Source of the DNA: an uncultured Candidatus Melainabacteria bacterium
GTDB lineage: Bacteria > Cyanobacteriota > Vampirovibrionia > Gastranaerophilales > Gastranaerophilaceae
Length of the DNA: 8,794 nucleotides
Assembly (NCBI GenBank): GCA_934675695.1
Contig: CAKURN010000052.1
Location: 1 to 8,794, forward strand
Direction of reading: 5' to 3'
Made by a program: the position numbers and the translations under genes
Shown here: one piece after another, positions 1 to 6,472 of the stretch
How positions within the stretch are numbered: position 1 is the stretch's first letter
Layout: each line of letters opens with the position of its first letter
Notes under the pieces: generated by a model
Told to the model about the DNA's origin: nothing
The model's database searches: none
What the model saw: only the letters and a program-made list of their open reading frames with translations

Positions 1-297
1 GGGTTAGATAAAAAAAGAGGTCTAAAAGACGGAGAACCGGCGATGGACAAGCAATACCGCTGTTTTGGAAAATATGGTTGGCAAAAACGCTATCGCTATC
101 AAGACCAATATGGAAATGACAATGCTTATAAGACATTTTGTATAGATATAGATGGAATACCGTCGGGTGGAAGCAGTAAATGCGATGATGTAAAAGACAT
201 TTGTCCTTTTGGGTATGGAATTAGAGCTGATGGAAAAATTTTGGCCGGAAAAAGAGCCGACGAGTGGCTTTCTAGATCAATCCAAAGCGAAAACTAA
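1..297 (+). CDS. Type IV pilin-like protein, C-terminal part (5' end outside window)
   Basis: The frame is open from the first base of the window to TAA at 295-297, so this is the 3' end of a longer gene; the internal ATG at 43 is probably not the start. The visible ~98 residues end in a block (CIDIDGI, then PFGYGIRADGKILAG, then RADEWLSRSIQ) that closely matches the C-terminus of the complete pilin-like gene at 5750-6472, so the two are paralogues. The N-terminal prepilin helix is therefore expected upstream. Unlike its paralogue it has a longer insert between CIDIDGI and PFGYGI, with two extra cysteines (CDDVKDIC) that could form a disulfide outside the cell. The Asp-rich DIDG turn resembles acidic metal-binding loops of pseudopilins, which is inference. 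It overlaps mrnC on the other strand by 4 bases. Assignment rests on the paralogue, not on a visible pilin signal. Confidence 0.8.
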   Translation, partial: GLDKKRGLKDGEPAMDKQYRCFGKYGWQKRYRYQDQYGNDNAYKTFCIDIDGIPSGGSSKCDDVKDICPFGYGIRADGKILAGKRADEWLSRSIQSEN

Positions 298-659
298 AAA
301 TCTAAAAACACTTCTTTATTCAAAATTTCAAAAACTTCATCTAGTCTTTTTTTATTGTTTAAATACCAATAACCAACCAAAACCTCAAACGAAGTCGCAA
401 GAGCGTGGATTTTTGGGTTTGAGCGTTTGTTGATTGTGATTTTTAAATTTCTTCCTCTTTTTTGGATTTCTGATTCTTCTTCATTTAAAAATTCAATTAA
501 CTTTAGCATAATTTCAGATTGAAAAGTAGCGCAAACGTATTTTGTTGTAATTTTGTGCATAAGTGATTGAGATTGGGTTTTTTGTATTGTTTTTTCTCTC
601 ACAAACAATTCCCAAACTGCATCTCCTATATATGCATAATGTTTTAGATTGTAGTTCAT
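294..659 (-). CDS. mrnC: Mini-ribonuclease III (23S rRNA maturation)
   Basis: A 121-residue protein consisting of just an RNase III catalytic domain, without the dsRNA-binding domain of full RNase III. In Bacillus subtilis, Mini-III trims the 23S rRNA precursor as a homodimer. Family marks seen: AYIGDAVWELFVRE at residues 9-22 with the catalytic Asp13, LMHKITTKYV at 33-42, RGRN at 68-71, and ATSFEVLVGYWYLN at 88-101 with the second catalytic acid Glu92. Spacing and length fit Mini-III, slightly shorter than the roughly 140 residues of the Bacillus protein. The start ATG (657-659) has no Shine-Dalgarno sequence, but an extended -10 box ends only 6 bases upstream, so the mRNA may be leaderless. 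It is divergent from the PBP gene and its stop overlaps the stop of the upstream pilin-like gene. The catalytic acids are intact, so it should be active. Confidence 0.93.
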   Translation of the reverse strand: MNYNLKHYAYIGDAVWELFVREKTIQKTQSQSLMHKITTKYVCATFQSEIMLKLIEFLNEEESEIQKRGRNLKITINKRSNPKIHALATSFEVLVGYWYLNNKKRLDEVFEILNKEVFLDF

Positions 660-665
660 AAACTT

Positions 666-674
666 ATTATAACA
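666..674 (-). promoter_or_regulatory. Extended -10 promoter of mrnC, start codon at +1 or nearly so
   Basis: Read on the minus strand this is TGTTATAAT, a consensus -10 hexamer with the upstream TG of an extended -10. The hexamer ends at 666, so transcription should start around 659-660, on or next to the A of the mrnC ATG. No good -35 is seen near 689-694. The position is seen directly; leaderless initiation is inferred. Confidence 0.6.
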
Positions 675-707
675 AAAAGTTAGCTAGACATTGCATGTTT
701 AACTTTA

Positions 708-716
708 TGCTATAAA
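708..716 (+). promoter_or_regulatory. Extended -10 promoter of the PBP gene
   Basis: TGCTATAAA lies 8 bases before the ATG at 725, with no Shine-Dalgarno sequence between. Expected initiation near 723-724 would give a leaderless or almost leaderless mRNA. The -35 is unclear: TTGCAT at 691-696 would be only 14 bases away. Together with the mrnC box it forms a compact divergent promoter pair within 65 bases. Confidence 0.5.
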
Positions 717-724
717 ATGTTGCT

Positions 725-2830
725 ATGAATAGTATTAGAAGAAAAAGAGTAGTAAGAAGACAACCCAAAAAAGGAAACATTTTTTTGTGTCTGTTTTCTA
801 TGGGTATATCTGCAGTATTGGCTGCTGTTGCGGCATTTAATATTTATCTTGCGAGTTTGCCTCCTATATCAAATTTTGAAGACATTAAGCCAAATCCTGT
901 CACAACAATATATTCTGCAGATGGAGAAGTAATAAAGACTTTTACCGCTTTTAAATTTGAAAAAGTTTCTATAGACAAAATTCCTGACTACTTAAAACAA
1001 GCAGTAATAGCAACAGAAGACAAAAACTTCTACCATCATAGAGGTTTTGATACGTTAGGCATGGTGCGTTCTACAATTACAAACGTTATGTCGGGCGAAG
1101 TTAAACAAGGTGCTTCTACAATTACTCAACAGTTGGCTAGAATATTATTTTTATCAAACGAAAAAACTTTCGATAGAAAAATAAAAGAACTTATTATTGC
1201 ACATCGTATCGAAAAAACAATTTCAAAAGACGAAATACTGGAAATGTACCTAAATTCTGTTTATTTGGGTTCCGGTGTTTATGGTGTTTCTTCTGCTGCA
1301 AAAACATTTTTCGATAAAGATTTGTCAAAATTGACTTTATCGGAACAAGCTCTTATTGCAGGCTTGCCTCAAGCACCTTCTGTGTATTCTCCTTTTGTAA
1401 ACAAGAAAAAAAGTATCGAAAGAAGAAACCAAGTTTTAAGAAGAATGTATCGTAACAAATACATCACAGAAGAACAAATGCAAAAAAGCCAAAAGGAGGG
1501 GCTTAACCTCTCAAAAAAGCCAAGAGTGTACTCTTATAACAAAGCACCGTATTTTATAGATTTTGTTTTAAATGAATTAAAAAACATAGGTTTTGAAGAA
1601 GCTGAAATATCACAAGGCGGATTAAAAATCTACACAACTTTAGATTACAAATCCCAAAACGTTGCACAAAACACTGTCATGAATATGCTTGCTTCTTCTC
1701 ATTTGACAAAACCGGTAAACCAAGTAGCTCTTTTTTCATTCAGTCCTACAACAGGTAGAATTTATGCATATATTGGGGGTAAAAACTACGAACAAAGCCA
1801 ATACGATAGGGTTTCAAAAGCGATTCGCCCATCCGGTTCATCATTTAAGCCTTTCGTTTATGCAACAGCATTGCAACAAGGCGTTAGCGTAGATGAAACA
1901 ATAGAAGACACCCCATTGACTATCAAAGACTGGTCACCTAAAAACTATGGTAAAAAATACAGAGGAAAAATCACAATTTGGCAAGCGTTGGCGATTTCAT
2001 CCAACGTTGCTGCAGTTCGTTTGATTAAAAAATCAGGAGTAGATGCTGTTATACAAACTGCTAGAGAAATGGGCATCACAACTCCTCTTGCTAGTGACAT
2101 GACAATAGCATTAGGTTCAAATGGCGTAAAATTATACGATATGGTTGTAGCTTATGGGGCATTTGCAAATGGCGGCTTTAGGGTAAAACCATATTGCGTT
2201 GAAAGAGTAGAAAACTCTAGAGGTATCACGATATACGAAAATTCAGGGCCAAAAATCGTAAAAGTAATAAACTATGAAACAGCAGCCGGCATGACTTATA
2301 TGTTAAGAAAAGTTGTTGAATTAGGTACGGGTAAAGCTGCAAACTTCGCTCAAAATGTAGCAGGAAAAACAGGTACAACAAACGACTACCATGATGCTTG
2401 GTTTGTTGGTTATACGCCTGATATTGTAACCGGTGTTTGGATTGGAAACGATAACAACACAAAACTCCCCGGAATTACCGGCGGTGCTTTGCCTGCTAGA
2501 ATTTTTGCAACTTATATGAAAACAGCAACCCAAAACTTCCCACAAAGTGTGTTTGATTATCCAAAAATGAACGGCTCAACATCTTTGAGTCCAATAAAAC
2601 TGGATGATGTAAATGAAGACGTTGACGAATCTGAACAAAACGAAAACCATTCACTTCCTGTTGTAGAAAATCCACCGCTGCCTACTGTAAAACCAACAAC
2701 AAAAATAAACAAAATTCCACTAAAACCTCAAAAACAAATTTTTGATTCAGCAAAATCAAATTTAATTGAATATGATGATGAAAAATCTACAAAAGGGAAA
2801 AATGATTTTGTACCACTTCCGGGTATGTAA
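725..2830 (+). CDS. Class A penicillin-binding protein (bifunctional transglycosylase/transpeptidase, PBP1A type)
   Basis: A 701-residue enzyme that polymerises lipid II into glycan strands and cross-links the stem peptides at the outer face of the inner membrane. Layout: a basic cytoplasmic tail (1-17), one membrane anchor (about 18-46), and a GT51 glycosyltransferase domain (about 65-240) with ATEDKNFYHHRG (catalytic Glu98), GASTITQQLAR (129-139) and KDEILEMYLN (168-177). The transpeptidase domain (about 330-600) has SSFK with nucleophile Ser372 and Lys375, SSN at 425-427 and KTG at 548-550. All catalytic motifs are intact. The last ~100 residues form a Pro/Lys/Asp-rich, probably disordered tail after the catalytic fold. 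The ATG at 725 gives a normal N-terminus; it has no Shine-Dalgarno sequence and follows a -10 box closely. Family assignment is secure. Which PBP1 paralogue it is (mrcA/ponA/pbp1A) cannot be decided here, so no symbol is given. Confidence 0.96.
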   Translation: MNSIRRKRVVRRQPKKGNIFLCLFSMGISAVLAAVAAFNIYLASLPPISNFEDIKPNPVTTIYSADGEVIKTFTAFKFEKVSIDKIPDYLKQAVIATEDKNFYHHRGFDTLGMVRSTITNVMSGEVKQGASTITQQLARILFLSNEKTFDRKIKELIIAHRIEKTISKDEILEMYLNSVYLGSGVYGVSSAAKTFFDKDLSKLTLSEQALIAGLPQAPSVYSPFVNKKKSIERRNQVLRRMYRNKYITEEQMQKSQKEGLNLSKKPRVYSYNKAPYFIDFVLNELKNIGFEEAEISQGGLKIYTTLDYKSQNVAQNTVMNMLASSHLTKPVNQVALFSFSPTTGRIYAYIGGKNYEQSQYDRVSKAIRPSGSSFKPFVYATALQQGVSVDETIEDTPLTIKDWSPKNYGKKYRGKITIWQALAISSNVAAVRLIKKSGVDAVIQTAREMGITTPLASDMTIALGSNGVKLYDMVVAYGAFANGGFRVKPYCVERVENSRGITIYENSGPKIVKVINYETAAGMTYMLRKVVELGTGKAANFAQNVAGKTGTTNDYHDAWFVGYTPDIVTGVWIGNDNNTKLPGITGGALPARIFATYMKTATQNFPQSVFDYPKMNGSTSLSPIKLDDVNEDVDESEQNENHSLPVVENPPLPTVKPTTKINKIPLKPQKQIFDSAKSNLIEYDDEKSTKGKNDFVPLPGM

Positions 2831-2848
2831 AGATAATCTAAAAATGAA

Positions 2849-2876
2849 TTGTATCTAGAAAACATTTTGGTATAAT
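2849..2876 (+). promoter_or_regulatory. Promoter of the small exported protein gene (extended -10)
   Basis: TGGTATAAT at 2868-2876 is a perfect -10 hexamer with the extended TG. A weak -35 (TTGTAT, 2849-2854) lies 16 bases upstream. Predicted start near 2883 gives a leader of about 59 bases ending in an AAAGGA ribosome-binding site (about 2928-2933) before the ATG at 2942. Confidence 0.65.
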
Positions 2877-2941
2877 TATTTTAATTATGAACATTTTTCA
2901 ATTTTTATCGTTGTATTTTGTGAGATAAAAGGAATTAGATT

Positions 2942-3403
2942 ATGAAAAGAATTATACTATCGTTAATAGCATTGCTTTCGGTTTCATCTTGTGTTTTTGC
3001 AGACAATATTTCAGAAATAAATGAAACATTTAAAAAATACATAAATGACGCAAATTCATACTCAACAAATTTGCCAAATTATTATGTAAATAATGCAAGA
3101 ATTGTTAGAGTAGTAAATAAAAAACAAGGTGGTCAACAAAGCGTTGTTATACCTTTTGACAGATATTTAAAAGAACTAAAAGGGCATTCAACATTGGCTC
3201 GAGCAGTTGGATATAAAAATAACTACACAAACCAAAAAATTACAAAACTTGGTAATGACTACAAACTTTCTGCAATTAGAGTACCTAGAAACGACAAAAC
3301 CGGTCTTCCTTGTCACTTTGTATTTACAAAAACAAATTCAGGCTGGAAAATTAAAGAAGAAAGTATGACAACAAACGTTCAAACTTTTTTGAGTGCAAAA
3401 TAA
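2942..3403 (+). CDS. Small exported protein of unknown function
   Basis: A 153-residue protein I cannot assign to a named family. It starts with a typical export signal: MKR, then a hydrophobic stretch (residues 4-16). Two processing routes are possible: signal peptidase I after Val-Phe-Ala20, or lipoprotein processing at Cys17 (VSSC, a weak lipobox). The mature part is about 130 residues, basic, with alternating strand-like segments and an ending (residues 133-143, GWKIKEESMTT) reminiscent of NTF2/SnoaL-like alpha+beta domains; that resemblance is only an impression. There is one more cysteine, in LPCHFVF. The ATG at 2942 is preceded by AAAGGA at suitable spacing. It has its own promoter 111 bases after the PBP stop and its own terminator, so it is probably monocistronic. 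An envelope or periplasmic location is the only functional inference supported. Confidence 0.85.
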   Translation: MKRIILSLIALLSVSSCVFADNISEINETFKKYINDANSYSTNLPNYYVNNARIVRVVNKKQGGQQSVVIPFDRYLKELKGHSTLARAVGYKNNYTNQKITKLGNDYKLSAIRVPRNDKTGLPCHFVFTKTNSGWKIKEESMTTNVQTFLSAK

Positions 3404-3420
3404 AAATATACAATATAAAA

Positions 3421-3453
3421 AATCCTGATTGATAATTTCAATCAGGATTTTTT
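3421..3453. terminator. Bidirectional intrinsic terminator between convergent genes
   Basis: A perfect 12-bp stem (AATCCTGATTGA, 3421-3432, with TCAATCAGGATT, 3438-3449) and 5-base loop TAATT. Six T's follow on the plus strand (3448-3453) and six T's result on the minus strand from the A run at 3417-3422. It can therefore end transcription of both the exported protein gene (+) and the M49-like peptidase gene (-), which converge here. Confidence 0.92.
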
Positions 3454-3479
3454 ATTTATTAGAATTTAAAATTTAAAGT

Positions 3480-5219
3480 TTAAAATTCTTCTTTTAACAA
3501 TTTTTCTGCCAAATTCTGTTCAGTTGTACCGTTTAGTCTTTTTGAAATTTTCTTCAATTTTTGGCTCATTGTTTCCATTTCATCTGTCCAAACAAAATAA
3601 TCGTTGACGTATTTTTCACCAACAGAAAAATCTTTGCTTAATTGGACTTTTATTATTTCGGTCAGCATTTCTTTTGCTGTTTGCACCATTTTGTTTATAT
3701 CAAGAGTCAAAACTCCATCAGATGAAATTTTCATCGCTCCTTTTAATATAAAATAGTAATTTTGCATTACGGAGCGGACTCTGTGGGCTTGGGACAATTC
3801 GGGTTTTGATTTTAGCATATTGTCTGCTGCATAAGTAACGATTATTTTATCTCTTTCTTCTTTTGTGTAAAGTCCTGCTTTAGTTAAAACATCAAGCATA
3901 GCTAAAGACACCATATCTGCTTTGTTTTCTTCTATGATTGATTTGTATTTACCTAGAGCTTCAGTACCTTCTTTTGGACCTAATGAATGACCGTTTTCGT
4001 GACCTATTGTAAAAGGGTGGTCCATTTTGTCATCGTAATATTTGTGCAAATCTTTGTCTAGAATATTATCTAGTCTTTCTTGTAGTTTTTGTTTAGCATC
4101 TTCTGATGTAATGAATCTGATTTGACGATGATAGACATTTCTTCTGCCTCCGCCTATTGTTAGTGATAGTTTGTCATTGTTGGGCAAATTTTCAGCAAGC
4201 GTAATACCTGCACGAAAAGCTCCAACATCACCTGCAACATCAATTAAATCAACATCTACCATTGTTTGTGATATTTTTTTGTCATCAGATATTACTTGTT
4301 CGTATTGGTCGTTTAGGGGCATATTTTTTGCCATTAAAGGTAAAAATTCTTTAACTTTTAAAATATAATCCGTTCCTTCTTTGTTTACAATGCCTATTCT
4401 TGCACCTAAATAGTCTTTTGAAATTACTTCTATATTGTTTTCTTTTAATAATTTATTCAATTCTTCATTTTCAAGAACAGTTTCTGTCATAGAATCAGAG
4501 TAGTTTTCTCTTGTTATTGTAAATTCTAGAGGTGTGTCCTGTAACAATGCCCATTTTTTGTCTGCATAAGCATCAAGCATAGGATCAGCCACTAAAAGAG
4601 CTTGGGCTTGTAATCTTAAATATTCATTAAAATCGGTGTTTGTAGATAAACAACTTGCTCTTAAAAGATACTCTGCAGCTTTTTTGAAGTCATCAGAAAA
4701 TTTGTCTACATAATCAATCGCAACGAGTTCGTCTTTGTTTCTTTCTATAACACTTCTTTGGTCAAGAATTTTTTTAACGAGTTCGATTTTGCCTTCTTTT
4801 ATGTTTTTTATTAGTATTTTATGAAATTCTTCTTTTGTTAAATCTTCCGGATAAAATCCTCTGCCACCCTTAAATTCCAAATCTTTTGCAAGAATTACCA
4901 TATTTGATTCACAATCTAGTGCGAAAATACCTTTTTGAGCATCAAAAAGAATTTTTGTAAGACGGGCTTGTTCGTTGCCTTTTTTTATTTCGTCTTCTAA
5001 ATACTTTAAAAAAGGCAAATTGTGAATAGAATCCAATTGCATATTTATTTTTTGGATTATTCTGCCTGCTTTAACCAAATAAGACAAAGCACTTTTATCT
5101 CCGTCTCGAAGATTGTTAAATTCGACACTATCAACGTCTAGCATTTTTTTTGTTGCAAGACAGTCTTTTGAAGTTCTTTTTTTTAATTCATCAATACTTA
5201 AATTACAAGCGTATTTCAT
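3480..5219 (-). CDS. M49-like zinc peptidase (dipeptidyl peptidase III-related)
   Basis: A 579-residue protein without signal peptide or membrane segment, so probably cytoplasmic. Zinc-site motifs: HENGH at residues 407-411 in TIGHENGHSLGP, and 18-19 residues later the helix SIIEENKADMVSL (427-439), which supplies the third zinc ligand (Glu430 or Glu431). Other marks match M49-related proteins as I know them: GRGFYPEDLTKEEF (119-132) and AENLPNNDK (342-350). Classical DPP III has the longer HEXXGH motif; this one has a plain HEXXH, as in the M49-like domain fused to Nudix hydrolases in plants. DPP III enzymes release dipeptides from short peptide N-termini; activity here is inferred. The ATG (5217-5219) is preceded by AGGA and by its own extended -10. 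It converges with the exported protein gene at a shared terminator and lies 50 bases downstream of the XRE gene on the same strand. Confidence 0.8.
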   Translation of the reverse strand: MKYACNLSIDELKKRTSKDCLATKKMLDVDSVEFNNLRDGDKSALSYLVKAGRIIQKINMQLDSIHNLPFLKYLEDEIKKGNEQARLTKILFDAQKGIFALDCESNMVILAKDLEFKGGRGFYPEDLTKEEFHKILIKNIKEGKIELVKKILDQRSVIERNKDELVAIDYVDKFSDDFKKAAEYLLRASCLSTNTDFNEYLRLQAQALLVADPMLDAYADKKWALLQDTPLEFTITRENYSDSMTETVLENEELNKLLKENNIEVISKDYLGARIGIVNKEGTDYILKVKEFLPLMAKNMPLNDQYEQVISDDKKISQTMVDVDLIDVAGDVGAFRAGITLAENLPNNDKLSLTIGGGRRNVYHRQIRFITSEDAKQKLQERLDNILDKDLHKYYDDKMDHPFTIGHENGHSLGPKEGTEALGKYKSIIEENKADMVSLAMLDVLTKAGLYTKEERDKIIVTYAADNMLKSKPELSQAHRVRSVMQNYYFILKGAMKISSDGVLTLDINKMVQTAKEMLTEIIKVQLSKDFSVGEKYVNDYFVWTDEMETMSQKLKKISKRLNGTTEQNLAEKLLKEEF

Positions 5220-5249
5220 TTCTATCCTATGACTCCTGTTTTTGAAATT

Positions 5250-5258
5250 ATTATATCA
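5250..5258 (-). promoter_or_regulatory. Extended -10 promoter of the M49-like peptidase gene
   Basis: Minus strand reads TGATATAAT, a perfect -10 with extended TG. No good -35 is seen; the expected place lies inside the 3' end of the XRE gene. Transcription would start about 25 bases before the ATG; the leader contains CAGGAG and AGGA as ribosome-binding candidates. This suggests the peptidase can be transcribed independently of the repressor. Confidence 0.6.
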
Positions 5259-5269
5259 TTATTTGAAAA

Positions 5270-5593
5270 TTATTTCAGTAAAAAAGTTCTTATATATTTG
5301 TATGCTAAAGTCAACTGTTCGTCGTTCAGTTTTTCTATCATACTGTTTATTTCAAATTTTAGGTTTTGAGGAGTTTGAAGATACGAAAATTCAAACAAAT
5401 CTTTGATTTCTACATTTAGTGCTTCTGCAATTTTTGAAATCAAATTTGCAGAAGGAAAATTCTTCCCGCTTTCGATACAGCTAATGTGTTTGTCGTCTAC
5501 ATTAACTATTTCAGCTAGGTTTGATTGTGTGAATTTGTGTTTTTTTCTAAGTTCTCGAATTTTTTTGCCAAATAAAATTTTAATATCTTCCAT
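5270..5593 (-). CDS. XRE-family helix-turn-helix transcriptional regulator
   Basis: A 107-residue protein with an N-terminal lambda-repressor-type HTH_3 domain (about residues 7-66): FGKKIRELRKKHKFTQSNLAEIV, then the recognition helix region DDKHISCIESGKNFPS, then LISKIAEALNVEIKDLFEF. The C-terminal ~38 residues are a short predicted helix pair, perhaps for dimerisation; there is no peptidase or sensor domain. The ATG (5591-5593) follows a good ribosome-binding site (AGAGGGA on the minus strand). It is divergent from the pilin-like gene, and the 156-base gap has inverted repeats around that gene's promoter. By analogy with similar repressors it probably controls itself and possibly the pilin-like gene. 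The target genes are inference. The M49-like gene downstream has its own promoter but could also be read through from here. Confidence 0.9.
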   Translation of the reverse strand: MEDIKILFGKKIRELRKKHKFTQSNLAEIVNVDDKHISCIESGKNFPSANLISKIAEALNVEIKDLFEFSYLQTPQNLKFEINSMIEKLNDEQLTLAYKYIRTFLLK

Positions 5594-5617
5594 TTTTCCC
5601 TCTTAAAAGATTTTATA

Positions 5618-5638
5618 TTTAGGAAAAATTTTTCTAAA
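5618..5638. promoter_or_regulatory. Palindromic operator candidate upstream of the XRE gene
   Basis: An odd-length near-palindrome, TTTAG-n-AAAA-n-TTTT-n-CTAAA, with 9 of 10 base pairs matching around a central A. It lies 25 bases before the XRE start codon, where an autoregulator would bind. The half-site is very AT-rich, so chance is possible. Confidence 0.4.
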
Positions 5639-5648
5639 TGGAATATCG

Positions 5649-5673
5649 GGTAATAATTTGACAAAAAATTACC
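5649..5673. promoter_or_regulatory. Inverted repeat spanning the -35 of the pilin-like gene promoter
   Basis: GGTAAT (5649-5654) and ATTACC (5668-5673) are perfect inverted half-sites 13 bases apart and enclose the TTGACA box. A protein bound here would block RNA polymerase. TTACCT recurs in the leader at 5720-5725. The neighbouring XRE protein is the obvious candidate binder (inference). Confidence 0.45.
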
Positions 5674-5686
5674 TATTTTATATAAT
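5658..5686 (+). promoter_or_regulatory. Consensus sigma-70 promoter of the pilin-like gene
   Basis: TTGACA (5658-5663), exactly 17 bases, then TATAAT (5681-5686): a full consensus housekeeping promoter. Transcription should start near 5693, giving a ~57-base leader. A promoter this strong next to a repressor gene suggests that it is held off by a repressor. Confidence 0.85.
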
Positions 5687-5694
5687 TCATGACT

Positions 5695-5719
5695 AAATAA
5701 GTAATTTTTAAACTTATTT
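5695..5719 (+). promoter_or_regulatory. Inverted repeat at the start of the pilin-like mRNA leader
   Basis: AAATAAGT (5695-5702) and ACTTATTT (5712-5719), separated by 9 bases, lie just after the predicted transcription start. They could be a second operator or a 5' hairpin stabilising the mRNA. There is no direct evidence for either. Confidence 0.4.
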
Positions 5720-5749
5720 TTACCTAAAATATCATTTTTGGAGAAGTTT

Positions 5750-6472
5750 ATGAAAAAAGCATTTACTCTTACAGAAGTTCTGATAACTCTAACAGTAATT
5801 GGAATAATCACAGCTGTTATTATCCCTGTTGCAATTAATTCTAAACCCAATGAAAATATAATGAAATTTAAAAAAGCTCATAATACCCTTTATCAAACAA
5901 TTTCTACTCTTATTACATCAGATAAATATTATCTAAACGGAGATTTAGGGATGAAACCGGATGGAAATTTGGTTGATAGTGCAACTTATCTTTGTGAAAC
6001 AATGGCTGATAATTTAACAACAAAAAAAGTTAATTGTTCAAATGTAGAAAATATAAAAAGCGGTCTTCCTTCTCATCATGTAAATACTGAATGGGACAAC
6101 GATTATTTCAATCTTATTGACGTTATGTGTAAAACATATACAGAATCCGGTGAAGAAATCGTTCTATTAGATAATGTTGTAATTTATCAGACTTCCCCAG
6201 GGGTGCATTTTGGTTCATTTTATTGTGGTGAACCTATTGCCAATTATTCAGATGCGATTAATAGAAAGTGTTATACCAGATTATTTTCAAACGAAAATAT
6301 CCACGCTGGAAATACTTCTGATTTTGATACAGTCTATAAACAAATCTGTATTGATATCGATGGAATAAACAAAGGTGAAGACCCTTTTGGCTATGGTATC
6401 AGGGTTGATGGAAAAATTTTGGTTGGGAGAAGGGCTAAAGATTGGCTTGAAAAATCAATTCAAAATGAATAA
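5750..6472 (+). CDS. Type IV pilin-like protein (prepilin N-terminal methylation motif)
   Basis: A 240-residue protein beginning MKKAFTLTEV, followed by a ~20-residue hydrophobic helix (ITLTVIGIITAVIIPVAI), the signature of class III prepilin signals: short basic leader, cleavage before Phe, Glu at +5. The residue before the cleavage site is Ala instead of the usual Gly. The start at 5750 is chosen because GGAG (5740-5743) sits 6 bases ahead and gives a 4-residue leader; a TTG at 5738 in the same frame would use that site as codons. The soluble domain carries seven cysteines and ends with CIDIDGI, DPFGYGIRVDGKILVG and RAKDWLEKSIQ, shared with the partial gene at 1-297. Likely role: minor pilin, pseudopilin or cell-surface fibre subunit. 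No pilus assembly genes are in the window. A repressor gene faces it across a consensus promoter. Confidence 0.9.
   Translation: MKKAFTLTEVLITLTVIGIITAVIIPVAINSKPNENIMKFKKAHNTLYQTISTLITSDKYYLNGDLGMKPDGNLVDSATYLCETMADNLTTKKVNCSNVENIKSGLPSHHVNTEWDNDYFNLIDVMCKTYTESGEEIVLLDNVVIYQTSPGVHFGSFYCGEPIANYSDAINRKCYTRLFSNENIHAGNTSDFDTVYKQICIDIDGINKGEDPFGYGIRVDGKILVGRRAKDWLEKSIQNE

Noticed and set aside
209..433. Plus-strand open frame overlapping the end of the pilin-like gene and mrnC
   Set aside because: Antisense to the conserved Mini-III catalytic region and without a ribosome-binding site.
2226..2545. Two minus-strand open frames inside the PBP gene
   Set aside because: They lie antisense to the transpeptidase domain, show no start signals and have low-complexity translations.
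2942..3001. Lipoprotein signal (VSSC) for the small exported protein
   Set aside because: Not fully rejected: the lipobox is weak and a signal peptidase I site (Val-Phe-Ala) lies 3 residues later, so lipoprotein status is not called.
4171..4368. Plus-strand open frame inside the M49-like peptidase gene
   Set aside because: Antisense to conserved M49-like segments; no promoter or ribosome-binding site seen.
5738..5749. TTG start for the pilin-like gene 12 bases upstream of the ATG
   Set aside because: It would turn the ribosome-binding site GGAG into coding sequence and give a longer leader than the usual short prepilin leader; the ATG at 5750 fits both.
5515..5850. Minus-strand open frame across the start of the XRE gene, the intergenic region and the pilin-like gene
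   Set aside because: It overlaps two well-supported genes and a consensus promoter in the other direction; its translation has no recognisable domain.
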